Shown: piece by piece, positions 17,977 through 25,680 of the stretch
Layout of the letters: each line of letters starts with the position of its first letter
Position numbering within the stretch: position 1 is the stretch's first letter
Source: Verrucomicrobiaceae bacterium
Lineage (GTDB): Bacteria; Verrucomicrobiota; Verrucomicrobiia; Verrucomicrobiales; Verrucomicrobiaceae
Direction of reading: 5' to 3'
NCBI GenBank assembly: GCA_027486585.1
Contig: JAIXOU010000004.1
Span: 1 to 61,893 of the forward strand
DNA: 61,893 bases
Translations under genes and position numbers: made by a program
The notes under the pieces: model-generated
The model's database searches: none
What the model was told of the DNA's origin: nothing
Seen by the model: the letters and a program-made list of their open reading frames with translations, nothing else

Positions 17977-19395
17977 TCACGCCAGCACCTGCTTCACCAC
18001 ATTCCCATGAATGTCGGTCAGGCGATAATCACGACCTTGGAAGCGATAGGTCAGGCGCTCATGCTCGACACCGAGCAGGTGCATGATGGTCGCATTGAGA
18101 TCATGAACGTGAACGGGATCTTTGACGATGTTGTAGCTAAAATCATCGGTTTCGCCAAAGGTCATGCCTTTCTTCACACCAGCCCCAGCCATGAAGATGG
18201 AGAAACAACGCGGGTGGTGATCTCGGCCGTAGTTTGTTTCCGTCAGTGCTCCTTGACTATAAATCGTGCGTCCAAACTCGCCACCCCAGACAATGAGTGT
18301 ATCGTCCAGCAGACCGCGTTGTTTTAGATCCATGATCAGGGCAGCCGTGGCCTGATCCGTGTCATTGATTTGACCCTGAATGGCTCTTGGTAGGCCACCA
18401 TGATGATCCCAGCCCATGTGAAAGAGCTGAATGCAACGTACATCCCGCTCAGCCAAACGACGAGCTAACAAACAGTTCGCGGCATAAGTGCCAGGCTTTT
18501 TCACATCAGGCCCATACATGTCCAACACATGCTGCGGCTCTTTGGAGATGTCAGCCAACTCTGGCACACTGGTCTGCATGCGAAAAGCCATCTCGTATTG
18601 AGCGATTCGGGCCGTGGTCTCAGGATCGCCAAAGGTCGCGTGATCACGCTGATTCAAAGCGGCTAATTCATCCAGCATACCTCGACGCAACTCACGCGTG
18701 ACCCCGCTAGGATTGGAAAGATAAAGGACCGGATCACCCTTGTTACGGAATTTCACGCCCTGATGCTGCGTGGGGAGAAAACCGCTACTCCACAGACGGT
18801 CATAGAGCGGCTGATCATCCGGACGACCTGTGCCAAAGGAAGTCATGACCACATACGCTGGCATGTCCTCATTTGCGCTTCCCAGACCATAACTGAGCCA
18901 CGAGCCAATGCTGGGACGACCCGCTAGTTGGCTACCGGTCTGACAAAATGTGATGGCTGGATCATGATTGATGGCCTCGGTGTGCATGGAACGGATCACA
19001 CACAGCTCATCCGCCACTTTGGGTAGATGTTTCCATAGATCGCTCAGCCAGATGCCGCCCTTGCCATGCTGGGCGAAATTAAACATTGAAGGAGCTACGG
19101 GAAAAGACTTCTGGCCCGAAGTCATCGTCGTCAGACGCTGGCCTTTACGGATCGACTCGGGCAAGTCCTTTCCTCGCTGTGCCGCCATCTGCGGTTTCGG
19201 ATCAAAGAGATCCATCTGAGAAGGCGCCCCTGACTGAAAAAGATAGATCACCCGCTTAGCCTTTGGCGCATGATGAAGATTAGCCGCTGAGCCAGCCATG
19301 AGCGAGCCTAGCGCCGTCGAACTAAGCGCTGCCGCACTGTTTCGAAGAAACAAACGACGATTAAGGGCATCTTGAAAAGCGGTGGGTGAAGTCAT
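17977..19395 (-). CDS. Tat-exported DUF1501 protein
   Basis: This 472-aa protein starts with a twin-arginine-type signal ([20 protein letters not shown]) and belongs to DUF1501, a sulfatase/alkaline-phosphatase-like superfamily that is expanded in Planctomycetes and Verrucomicrobia. Typical segments are [88 protein letters not shown] and [17 protein letters not shown]. Members usually sit beside DUF1549/DUF1553 cytochrome-like genes; here none is adjacent, which is a noticeable departure. The biochemical role is not established. It is monocistronic and divergent from the kinase gene across 202 bp. Confidence 0.93.
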   Translation of the reverse strand: MTSPTAFQDALNRRLFLRNSAAALSSTALGSLMAGSAANLHHAPKAKRVIYLFQSGAPSQMDLFDPKPQMAAQRGKDLPESIRKGQRLTTMTSGQKSFPVAPSMFNFAQHGKGGIWLSDLWKHLPKVADELCVIRSMHTEAINHDPAITFCQTGSQLAGRPSIGSWLSYGLGSANEDMPAYVVMTSFGTGRPDDQPLYDRLWSSGFLPTQHQGVKFRNKGDPVLYLSNPSGVTRELRRGMLDELAALNQRDHATFGDPETTARIAQYEMAFRMQTSVPELADISKEPQHVLDMYGPDVKKPGTYAANCLLARRLAERDVRCIQLFHMGWDHHGGLPRAIQGQINDTDQATAALIMDLKQRGLLDDTLIVWGGEFGRTIYSQGALTETNYGRDHHPRCFSIFMAGAGVKKGMTFGETDDFSYNIVKDPVHVHDLNATIMHLLGVEHERLTYRFQGRDYRLTDIHGNVVKQVLA

Positions 19396-19597
19396 GTCCG
19401 TGATCCTAAACTATTTAGCTCAAAAATGCTTAAATCTTACAAATTAAATCAGAAGCATGCACATGCTCTTTCAAAGCATTTAAAACGGAGATACCGCAAA
19501 AGTGACAAGTCGGATGCAGAGACTTCGGTTTCTCATTGCTTTGAGATCTGAAAAGATTTCTTGTTACCTTGAACGATGATTACCTCAGGAAGTCAGC

Positions 19598-21976
19598 ATG
19601 AGCCTATCTTTTACCCCGCCCATGTGCCCACAATGCTTTGCTGCGCTGCCTGAAGATGCGCCTCAGGGACTGTGTCCGTCCTGCCTGATGGCACTTGCGA
19701 CCTTGGCGACTGATCAGGAGACGTTACCGATGGCAGCGGCTGATTTCCCATCACTGACAGAGATCACTGAGGCTTTCCCTGATTTGGAGATCGTGGAAAA
19801 GATCGGTCAAGGTGGGATGGGCGTGGTTTTCAAAGCGAAGCAGCCGCGACTGGATCGCATGGTAGCTCTGAAAGTGCTGCCCAAAAGACTAGCAGCTATG
19901 TTGGGCTTCCCTGAGCGATTCAGGCGTGAAGGCCGCGTGCTGGCTCGACTCAATCATCCGAGCATCGTAACGGTCTATGATTTTGGTGAGTGTGGCGGCT
20001 TTTGCTACCTGCTGATGGAGTATGTCGATGGGGTCAATCTGCGCCAGGCGATGAAGGCGGGGCGCTTTACACCCGAGCAGGCGCTGAAAGTGGTGCCAGA
20101 CATCTGCACCGCGCTGCAATACGCTCATGAGCAGGGGGTGCTGCATCGGGACATCAAGCCTGAAAACATCCTGCTGAATTCAAAAGGCGAGGTCAAGATG
20201 GCTGACTTTGGGATTGCTAAACTTCAGGACGAATCAGGACAGGACATGCTGCTGACGCAAAGCGGCGCCAAACTGGGCACAGCTCCCTACATGGCCCCCG
20301 AGCAGGTCGAGCAACCTTCGACGGTGGACCATCGAGCAGATATTTATTCATTAGGTGTGGTGCTCTATGAGTTGCTGACCGGCGAGCTACCACTCGGACG
20401 CTTTGCAGCACCTTCTGAGAAATCTGCCGTGAATGGCAATGTCGATGCGGTGGTGTTTCGCGCTTTAGAAAAAGAGCGTGGGCGCAGGCAACAGAGTGCG
20501 GGTGAATTCAGAACAGAGATCGAAAGCCTAGCCGCTGGGGCGGCCTCAATGCAGCGAGTGCTCCCTCAGCGTTTCCAGAGCTTTGAATACAAATCCAAGC
20601 GAACCCTCTGTGGCATGCCGTTGCTGCACGTCACCTCCGGGATCGATCCCACAACAGGTCACAAACGTGAGGCGCACGGCTTCTTTGCCTTTGGCGACAG
20701 CGCCGTCGGCATGTTCGCTTTTGGGGGTTATGCGCGCGGATGTTTCGCCTGTGGCGGCATGGCGATTGGTGGTGTTGCGATTGGCGGAGTGAGCATCGGA
20801 TTGATCTCTTGGGGAGCGTTTGCACTCTCCTTGCTGCTCGCCATCGGCGGCTTGAGCATCGGTCCAGTGGCGGCAGGTGGCGCGGCCTTGGGGTGGAATG
20901 CGGTAGGCGCTTTCGCGATGGGTTGGAACGCTGTGGGTGGAGTCGCCATCGCACAGCATGGCATGGGGGCTGAGGTCATCGCCCCGCATGTTGTCAAATC
21001 GCTTTCGGAACTGTCACCGATGCTTCAATTCCTGGCTAAGTCCTCTTGGTGGATCAGCATGGGATCGTTCCTTTGGCTGCCGCTCATGCTGCCGCCGATC
21101 ATCGTTACAGGGTGGGCGCGGCGGCAATTGGAGTTTCAATCCCGCAAATCTTCAGCTTCTAGCCAACCTCCATCAATGCGTGTCTTCTGGGCGATTCCCG
21201 CAATTCTTCTCATATGCACGGTGTTTTGGTGGATGCTTTACCGATGGACCATGGCTGGTGCTGACATGGCCCGTTTCATCATTCCCACCGTTATCGCTAG
21301 CATTGGCATCCTGCTTTATGCGGCGAGCCTGCCCTTGTGGTTGCGGCTTGTGCCGATGAATTCATGGTATGGTGTGGGTCTGCCTTCCACCTTTCTATCC
21401 GACGAACGCTGGTATAAAGTGAACGCCCATTTCGGTAAGCAACTGTTCTGGTGGTCGCTCGCCGTCATCGGCGCGGGCATCGCCGGATTTTATCAACTGC
21501 CACGCCACCAGGACTCCTATCCCTGGGCGGCAATTACGCTCTCTCTTGTCGCCGTGGCGGCCTCGGTGGTTTCGACGCTGTGGTGGATGCATCAAAATCC
21601 CGTGGCTGCACCAAAGCCAACGCGCGGCCGCCTCGCGAAGTGGAGCGGGCAGAGCATCGTGGCCGTGGTGATCGCACTTTTCATCAAGTCTTTCATCGTC
21701 GGTGCCTATTCGATCCCGAACGGCGGCGAGCCAGGTGTCGCCAAAGGCAGCTACTGGCTGGCATCCAGACTCGATACCGGCTTTTCTGCCGGAGAACTCA
21801 TCGCCTTTCAACATGAAAGCGGTCACACTTGGCTGGCCCGCGTCGTCGCCAATGAAGACAAAGGCCTTCGCCTCAAGCGTGGTGGCAGACCGGATGAGTT
21901 CTTCCTGCCGTGGGACAAGATCGTGGGGAAAATGTGGTTCTCCTATTTGTCGCCGGATGCATCGCCTAAATCATGA
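19598..21976 (+). CDS. Membrane Ser/Thr protein kinase fused to a degenerate signal-peptidase-like domain
   Basis: 792 aa; AGGAAG precedes the ATG. Residues 10-31 form a CPQC...CPSC zinc ribbon. A Hanks-type kinase follows (about 65-310): GQGGMGVVF, Lys92 (VALKVL), HRDIKPENILL (Asp185), ADFGIA (Asp203), APYMAPEQ; all key residues are present. A Gly/Ala-rich repeat (GGMAIGGVAIGGVSIGL, about 365-455) and several membrane helices come next. The last ~110 residues follow the S26 signal peptidase I pattern: a helix into AYSIPNGGEP (normally IPSGSMxP), ELIAF (GDIVVF), WLARVVAN (YVKRVIGL) and KIVGKMWFSY. The catalytic Ser and Lys positions read Gly and Ala, so this domain is probably inactive and used for binding or sensing. 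It overlaps the ECF sigma gene by 4 bp. Confidence 0.88.
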   Translation: MSLSFTPPMCPQCFAALPEDAPQGLCPSCLMALATLATDQETLPMAAADFPSLTEITEAFPDLEIVEKIGQGGMGVVFKAKQPRLDRMVALKVLPKRLAAMLGFPERFRREGRVLARLNHPSIVTVYDFGECGGFCYLLMEYVDGVNLRQAMKAGRFTPEQALKVVPDICTALQYAHEQGVLHRDIKPENILLNSKGEVKMADFGIAKLQDESGQDMLLTQSGAKLGTAPYMAPEQVEQPSTVDHRADIYSLGVVLYELLTGELPLGRFAAPSEKSAVNGNVDAVVFRALEKERGRRQQSAGEFRTEIESLAAGAASMQRVLPQRFQSFEYKSKRTLCGMPLLHVTSGIDPTTGHKREAHGFFAFGDSAVGMFAFGGYARGCFACGGMAIGGVAIGGVSIGLISWGAFALSLLLAIGGLSIGPVAAGGAALGWNAVGAFAMGWNAVGGVAIAQHGMGAEVIAPHVVKSLSELSPMLQFLAKSSWWISMGSFLWLPLMLPPIIVTGWARRQLEFQSRKSSASSQPPSMRVFWAIPAILLICTVFWWMLYRWTMAGADMARFIIPTVIASIGILLYAASLPLWLRLVPMNSWYGVGLPSTFLSDERWYKVNAHFGKQLFWWSLAVIGAGIAGFYQLPRHQDSYPWAAITLSLVAVAASVVSTLWWMHQNPVAAPKPTRGRLAKWSGQSIVAVVIALFIKSFIVGAYSIPNGGEPGVAKGSYWLASRLDTGFSAGELIAFQHESGHTWLARVVANEDKGLRLKRGGRPDEFFLPWDKIVGKMWFSYLSPDASPKS

Positions 21977-22686
21977 CCTCTTCCTTCCAACCAACTCGCT
22001 GGACTCTCGTAGTCCACTCGCGAGGTGAAGACACTTCGGCGAAAGTGGCGCTGAGTGAATTGTGTGAAGCTTACTACAAGCCGGTCATTGCCTTTCTCAA
22101 ACGGGAAGGGCGTAGCGAGGATATGGCCCGTGATTTAGCCCATGGATTTTTTGAAAAGCTGCTGGCCGGTGGTGCTTTGGAAAAGGCTGAGAAAAGTAGA
22201 GGCCGCTTCCGCTCATATTTACTGGGGGCTTTGAAGCACTACTTAGCGGATCAACGAGATCACGCAATGGCGGCGAAACGTGGCGGCGGGGTAGAACTCA
22301 TTCCCTGGAACACTCCATCTAACACCAGCGCGCCAGGACTTCAGCACGCCGACGAGCAGTCGGTTCCACCTGACCTTGCATTTGATCGCCAATGGGCCAT
22401 CACAGTGCTTGATGACACATTACATGATTTAGAGTCAGAAATGCGGTCTGAAGGAAAACTCGACCTCTTTAAACTGATCAAACCTTGGCTAACAGGAGAT
22501 GCTGACACAACAAGCCAAGCCAGCGTCGCTGCTCAACTTGGGATGAGCGCGGACTCCGTAAAAACAGCTGTGCATCGCCTGAGAAAACGTTTTCGCACAC
22601 TCATGAAGCAACGCATTGCTGATACGGTGGATGACTCAGCTCAGGCTGAAGAGGAACTGACCCATCTAAAAATGGCTTTGCGCTAA
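21973..22686 (+). CDS. ECF-type RNA polymerase sigma factor
   Basis: This 237-aa protein resembles the ECF sigma factors common in Planctomycetes and Verrucomicrobia. The N-terminus TRWTLVVHSR, LSELCEAYYKPVIAFLKREG and the sigma-2 segment DMARDLAHGFFEKLL are followed by a linker and a sigma-4 helix-turn-helix (VAAQLGMSADSVKTAVHRLRKRFRTLM). It should redirect RNA polymerase in response to an envelope or kinase-derived signal. The start codon overlaps the kinase stop (ATGA), so the kinase and sigma are translationally coupled with the kinase first. Kinase-linked ECF factors can be controlled by phosphorylation; that this pair works so is an inference. No anti-sigma gene is adjacent. Confidence 0.88.
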   Translation: MTSSFQPTRWTLVVHSRGEDTSAKVALSELCEAYYKPVIAFLKREGRSEDMARDLAHGFFEKLLAGGALEKAEKSRGRFRSYLLGALKHYLADQRDHAMAAKRGGGVELIPWNTPSNTSAPGLQHADEQSVPPDLAFDRQWAITVLDDTLHDLESEMRSEGKLDLFKLIKPWLTGDADTTSQASVAAQLGMSADSVKTAVHRLRKRFRTLMKQRIADTVDDSAQAEEELTHLKMALR

Positions 22687-22729
22687 AGCTGCTTTACCGC
22701 GCGTCATCACGATTTGTGATTCCTTTCCA

Positions 22730-22786
22730 GGAGTATTGGAGTTGTGGAGAGATGGATTTCCAATGCTCCAGCACTCCATGACTCCA
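22730..22786. repeat. Period-8 GGAGTNNT inverted repeat
   Basis: The arm at 22730-22756 is built of GGAGT/TGGAG units spaced 8 bp, and the arm at 22759-22786 carries the complementary ACTCC/CTCCA units at the same spacing. The two arms can pair imperfectly over about 27 bp with almost no loop. The 185-bp gap between the sigma gene and the Mpv17-like gene holds this element and nothing else that I recognise. Confidence 0.6.
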
Positions 22787-22871
22787 TCTGCTGATTTCAC
22801 AGTTTGTGGTGATGCTTGGTGTAAATCACGTTGCCCTCGGACAAATTGGGGATCATGGAGACCACTCTTCC

Positions 22872-23585
22872 ATGCCCGACTCACCTACTGCAAAACCCAG
22901 TATCCTAGCCCACATCGGCCTGGTGTTTCGGCAAAATCGAAGCGCCTGCGTCTTGCTCAACCTTCTGGTAATCACCCTCGTCACGACTTATTATCAGGTG
23001 CCTGCTGTGACAGAGGTCTGGGAAAACATCGGCGCTTTTAAAACCCGTTGGTCCTATGGTTTCTCGCTACTTTCCACGATCTTGGCCGCCGCCGTGCTGC
23101 CCTTCTGCATTCAATGGCTGATGGGAACTCTTCCAGCCAAGTCACGTTGGCAGAGACTTCTGGCACTGATGGTATTCTGGGGATATCGGGGGATGGAGAT
23201 CGATCTCTTTTATCGGCTGCAAGGTGCTCTTTTTGGTCATGGAAATGATGTCCTGACCCTCATCATCAAAGTCGCTTTTGACCAATTTGTCGCCAGCCCG
23301 ATCTGGTTCGTCCCGACTTATCTCATTGTGCTGCGCTGGATCGATTTAGACTGCTCTTGGTCGCGAACACGGGCTTCTTTGAATCGCGACTTTTGGACGC
23401 GGACCTGCCCGACGGTGATGATCACGAACTGGTTAGTTTGGGTTCCCACCCTAGCCTTGGTCTATAGCCTACCACCTGCACTGCAATTTCCCCTGTTCTC
23501 CATCGTGATGTGTTTCTTCATCCTGATCGTGATGATTCTGGCAGGCTCTAAAACAGAACCTAAATTGGCAACACCGAATTACTGA
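22872..23585 (+). CDS. Mpv17/PMP22-like integral membrane protein
   Basis: From the ATG at 22872 this is 237 aa, with four or five hydrophobic segments. The C-terminal half carries the Mpv17/PMP22 layout known mainly from eukaryotic mitochondria and peroxisomes: FDQFVASPIWF (eukaryotic DQxxxxP), then a soluble stretch, then NRDFWTRTCPTVMITNWLVW (like DYPDALITNYYLW) and a last pair of helices. Family members form channels or act in organelle membranes; a bacterial role is unknown. A longer start 22 codons upstream would add a non-hydrophobic segment that does not fit. It is monocistronic. The match is by motif, not by database search. Confidence 0.65.
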   Translation: MPDSPTAKPSILAHIGLVFRQNRSACVLLNLLVITLVTTYYQVPAVTEVWENIGAFKTRWSYGFSLLSTILAAAVLPFCIQWLMGTLPAKSRWQRLLALMVFWGYRGMEIDLFYRLQGALFGHGNDVLTLIIKVAFDQFVASPIWFVPTYLIVLRWIDLDCSWSRTRASLNRDFWTRTCPTVMITNWLVWVPTLALVYSLPPALQFPLFSIVMCFFILIVMILAGSKTEPKLATPNY

Positions 23586-23743
23586 TTTGAATCAATTGAA
23601 AACAACAACTGTAGCCATTAGAATTCATTAACCTCAAAATGAGCACTTTCCGAAGTTGCCACTGGCTGATTGTTTGTTTATTTTAATAAATCACATCTGC
23701 GGACTATTCATCAGCGGTGATATTTTAAAAACTACGCATCCAG

Positions 23744-24703
23744 ATGACAGCCACAGCCTCTCTAATGATGACGGATCTGCCGGTTCAAAACCGCAGAGAC
23801 TCAGCGCTGCTCAGTCAGTTTGATGATCTTTTTCAGGATTTCATCATCAAAGGTGGCCCCCTACCCCAGGAATACGGTGTACTCAACCGTGCCATTCGTC
23901 ATCTTGGCGATGCTGTGCGGGCGGGGGTCGTTGCCCATGGAGATCTATTGGCCTATGTCCAGCATCTTTCTAAACAGGAACTAGCCGGCACCATGCAGGC
24001 CGAGGCCATGGAGAGGAAGTATGGCTACAGCGGCGACTTTGAGATCATCGATCATATATATACGCGTAAAATCTGTGCTAATCCGAAGCTCCGGCTTTGG
24101 GACCTATTTTTTCACTCGCAGGCTGCGCCTGTCGCCGTGAGAAACCGGAAAGCCTACTTTCAAGATCTAATGCAGTCCCACTTGGCAGCTCGCCAGGGCA
24201 CAGATCGAATGACAGTCCTGAATGTGGCCAGCGGTCCAGGCCGCGACATGCGTGAATTCTTTTTAGAGAATCAAACTGCGCCGGTCTCAATGGACTGCGT
24301 GGACATGGATGCACGAGCCATCGCCTACGCCACACAGCTCTGTGAGCCATGGTTGGATCGCATCACCTTTCATCATCGGAATGTGCTGCGCTTCATTCCG
24401 ACCCGTGGCTATGATCTGGTCTGGTCGGCCGGCCTGTTTGACTACCTCTCCGACAAGCTTTTTGTACATCTTCTGAGCACTCTGATCAAGGTGACCAAAC
24501 CTGGTGGTGAAGTCGTGATCGGAAATTTCAGCGACTTCAATCCGAGCCGAGATTTCATGGAGCTGCTCGGTCATTGGCAGCTGCACCACCGCAGTCGGGA
24601 GACGCTGATGGCTCTGACAGCCCAGGCCGGACTCTCACCCAATCAAGTTCGCCTCTTTTGGGAACCTGAAGGCGTGAATTACTTCCTACACATCCGCCTT
24701 TAG
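23744..24703 (+). CDS. Class I SAM-dependent methyltransferase (PhcB-like)
   Basis: This 319-aa protein's C-terminal half is a class I methyltransferase: motif I LNVASGPGRDMREFF, an acidic residue of motif II (DCVDMDARAI), and VWSAGLFDYLSD plus KPGGEVVIGNFSD. The N-terminal 150 residues contain KYGYSGDFEIIDHIY and AVRNRKAYF, a pattern I associate with PhcB, the methyltransferase proposed to make 3-hydroxy fatty acid methyl ester signals in Ralstonia. Other members of this broader group have no assigned product. There is no signal peptide. It converges on the ACT-domain gene with an 8-bp gap. No phcS/phcR/phcQ homologues are nearby, so a signalling role is only a possibility. Confidence 0.75.
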   Translation: MTATASLMMTDLPVQNRRDSALLSQFDDLFQDFIIKGGPLPQEYGVLNRAIRHLGDAVRAGVVAHGDLLAYVQHLSKQELAGTMQAEAMERKYGYSGDFEIIDHIYTRKICANPKLRLWDLFFHSQAAPVAVRNRKAYFQDLMQSHLAARQGTDRMTVLNVASGPGRDMREFFLENQTAPVSMDCVDMDARAIAYATQLCEPWLDRITFHHRNVLRFIPTRGYDLVWSAGLFDYLSDKLFVHLLSTLIKVTKPGGEVVIGNFSDFNPSRDFMELLGHWQLHHRSRETLMALTAQAGLSPNQVRLFWEPEGVNYFLHIRL

Positions 24704-24711
24704 AGACACCA

Positions 24712-25188
24712 CTAGCGACTGAGATCACCCTGGCAAAGAACGCTGAACCCAGCTCGGCTGAGCACTTGGGCGGCGATTTCACCATCATCACAGTGCAGGG
24801 CTAGCAATGGGTGCATTTTAGGACGCACCAGCAGCGGATAGCAGAACTCGATGTTCAATTCAGCGGCTAAAAGCGTGGATAGACACTCTGTGAGACGTCG
24901 GCCTGACTCCGTCAGCTCAACGACGACAATGGGGCAATCCGTATGAGGGATGCCTTTCTCAATAAACAGCATTCCAGCGCCTTCGGGATCGCTTAAGATC
25001 AAGCGAACCAGCGTCATTTCCGTGGTGTCCTGCATGGAAAGCCCAAGGACCTCGATATGGTGATCGTGCAGCAGCTTTGTAAGCGCCATGAGTGATCCCA
25101 CGCGATTTTGAAGAAAGACTGACAGCTGCCGGATGGCCGTGCCTTCCGGTGTTTTGAGAGGGTTTTCCTGTAAGATGTTGCTTTCCAT
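24712..25188 (-). CDS. Two-ACT-domain protein
   Basis: From the ATG at 25188 this is 158 aa (a TTG at 25218 would add ten basic residues). Two ACT-like modules are visible. The first begins QLSVFLQNRVGSLMALTKLL and continues HHIEVLGLSMQDTTEMTLVRLI. The second covers the C-terminal half (LNIEFCYPLLVRPKMHPLLA, IAAQVLSRAGFSVL). ACT pairs bind amino acids or other small ligands and regulate partner enzymes; no enzyme domain is attached here. It is the last gene of a probable mrdA-DUF6941-ACT unit, with short gaps between genes, and is convergent with the methyltransferase. Confidence 0.8.
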   Translation of the reverse strand: MESNILQENPLKTPEGTAIRQLSVFLQNRVGSLMALTKLLHDHHIEVLGLSMQDTTEMTLVRLILSDPEGAGMLFIEKGIPHTDCPIVVVELTESGRRLTECLSTLLAAELNIEFCYPLLVRPKMHPLLALHCDDGEIAAQVLSRAGFSVLCQGDLSR

Positions 25189-25221
25189 AGATCCGTCTGC
25201 CTTTCTGGATTTCTTCAACGC

Positions 25222-25647
25222 TTAACCCGCAGGCCCAGTGGCGGAGCGGGATTCATCAAAAAGAGTCACGCGCAGTGGGATGGACGCCAGCGTCTGATCC
25301 CCCAGCTGCACGAGCCAGCGATAAACGCCCTGACGCTCGATGCGTAGCCTTTGCAGATTCAGCACGATATTACGAGTGACGAATGGAACAAAGTTGGATG
25401 GAAAGGACACATCGACCACCGGATCAAATGGGGGAATGCACTCCTGACCCGCAGGATCAATGCAGCGGATCATGAACTGATGCCGACCAGAATCATTTGG
25501 CTCAAAAATCAAGCGCACAACCAAAGCGCAGGCTGGATGCACCACCGGGAACTCACGTGAACAGAGCGTATCGAATGCCCCTAAGATGCAAAGTTTACCG
25601 GAGTAATCCGAAGCTGAATCACAAAGGCTGGCAAGTTGAACGGTCAT
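25222..25647 (-). CDS. DUF6941-like protein
   Basis: This 141-aa soluble protein resembles DUF6941: an opening VQLASLCDSASDYSGKLCIL, GAFDTLCSREFPVVHPACAL, then beta-rich segments (VVRLIFEPNDSGRH, FVTRNIVLNLQRLRIERQG). The predicted fold is beta-sandwich-like, and the family has no established function. It begins 33 bp after the mrdA stop and ends 33 bp before the preferred ACT start (3 bp if the TTG is used), so all three are probably co-transcribed. No signal peptide is visible, although its partner mrdA encodes a membrane protein. Confidence 0.7.
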   Translation of the reverse strand: MTVQLASLCDSASDYSGKLCILGAFDTLCSREFPVVHPACALVVRLIFEPNDSGRHQFMIRCIDPAGQECIPPFDPVVDVSFPSNFVPFVTRNIVLNLQRLRIERQGVYRWLVQLGDQTLASIPLRVTLFDESRSATGPAG

Positions 25648-25680
25648 GTTTGAGGGCAGGCGGGGAAAGGTGGAATTAGA

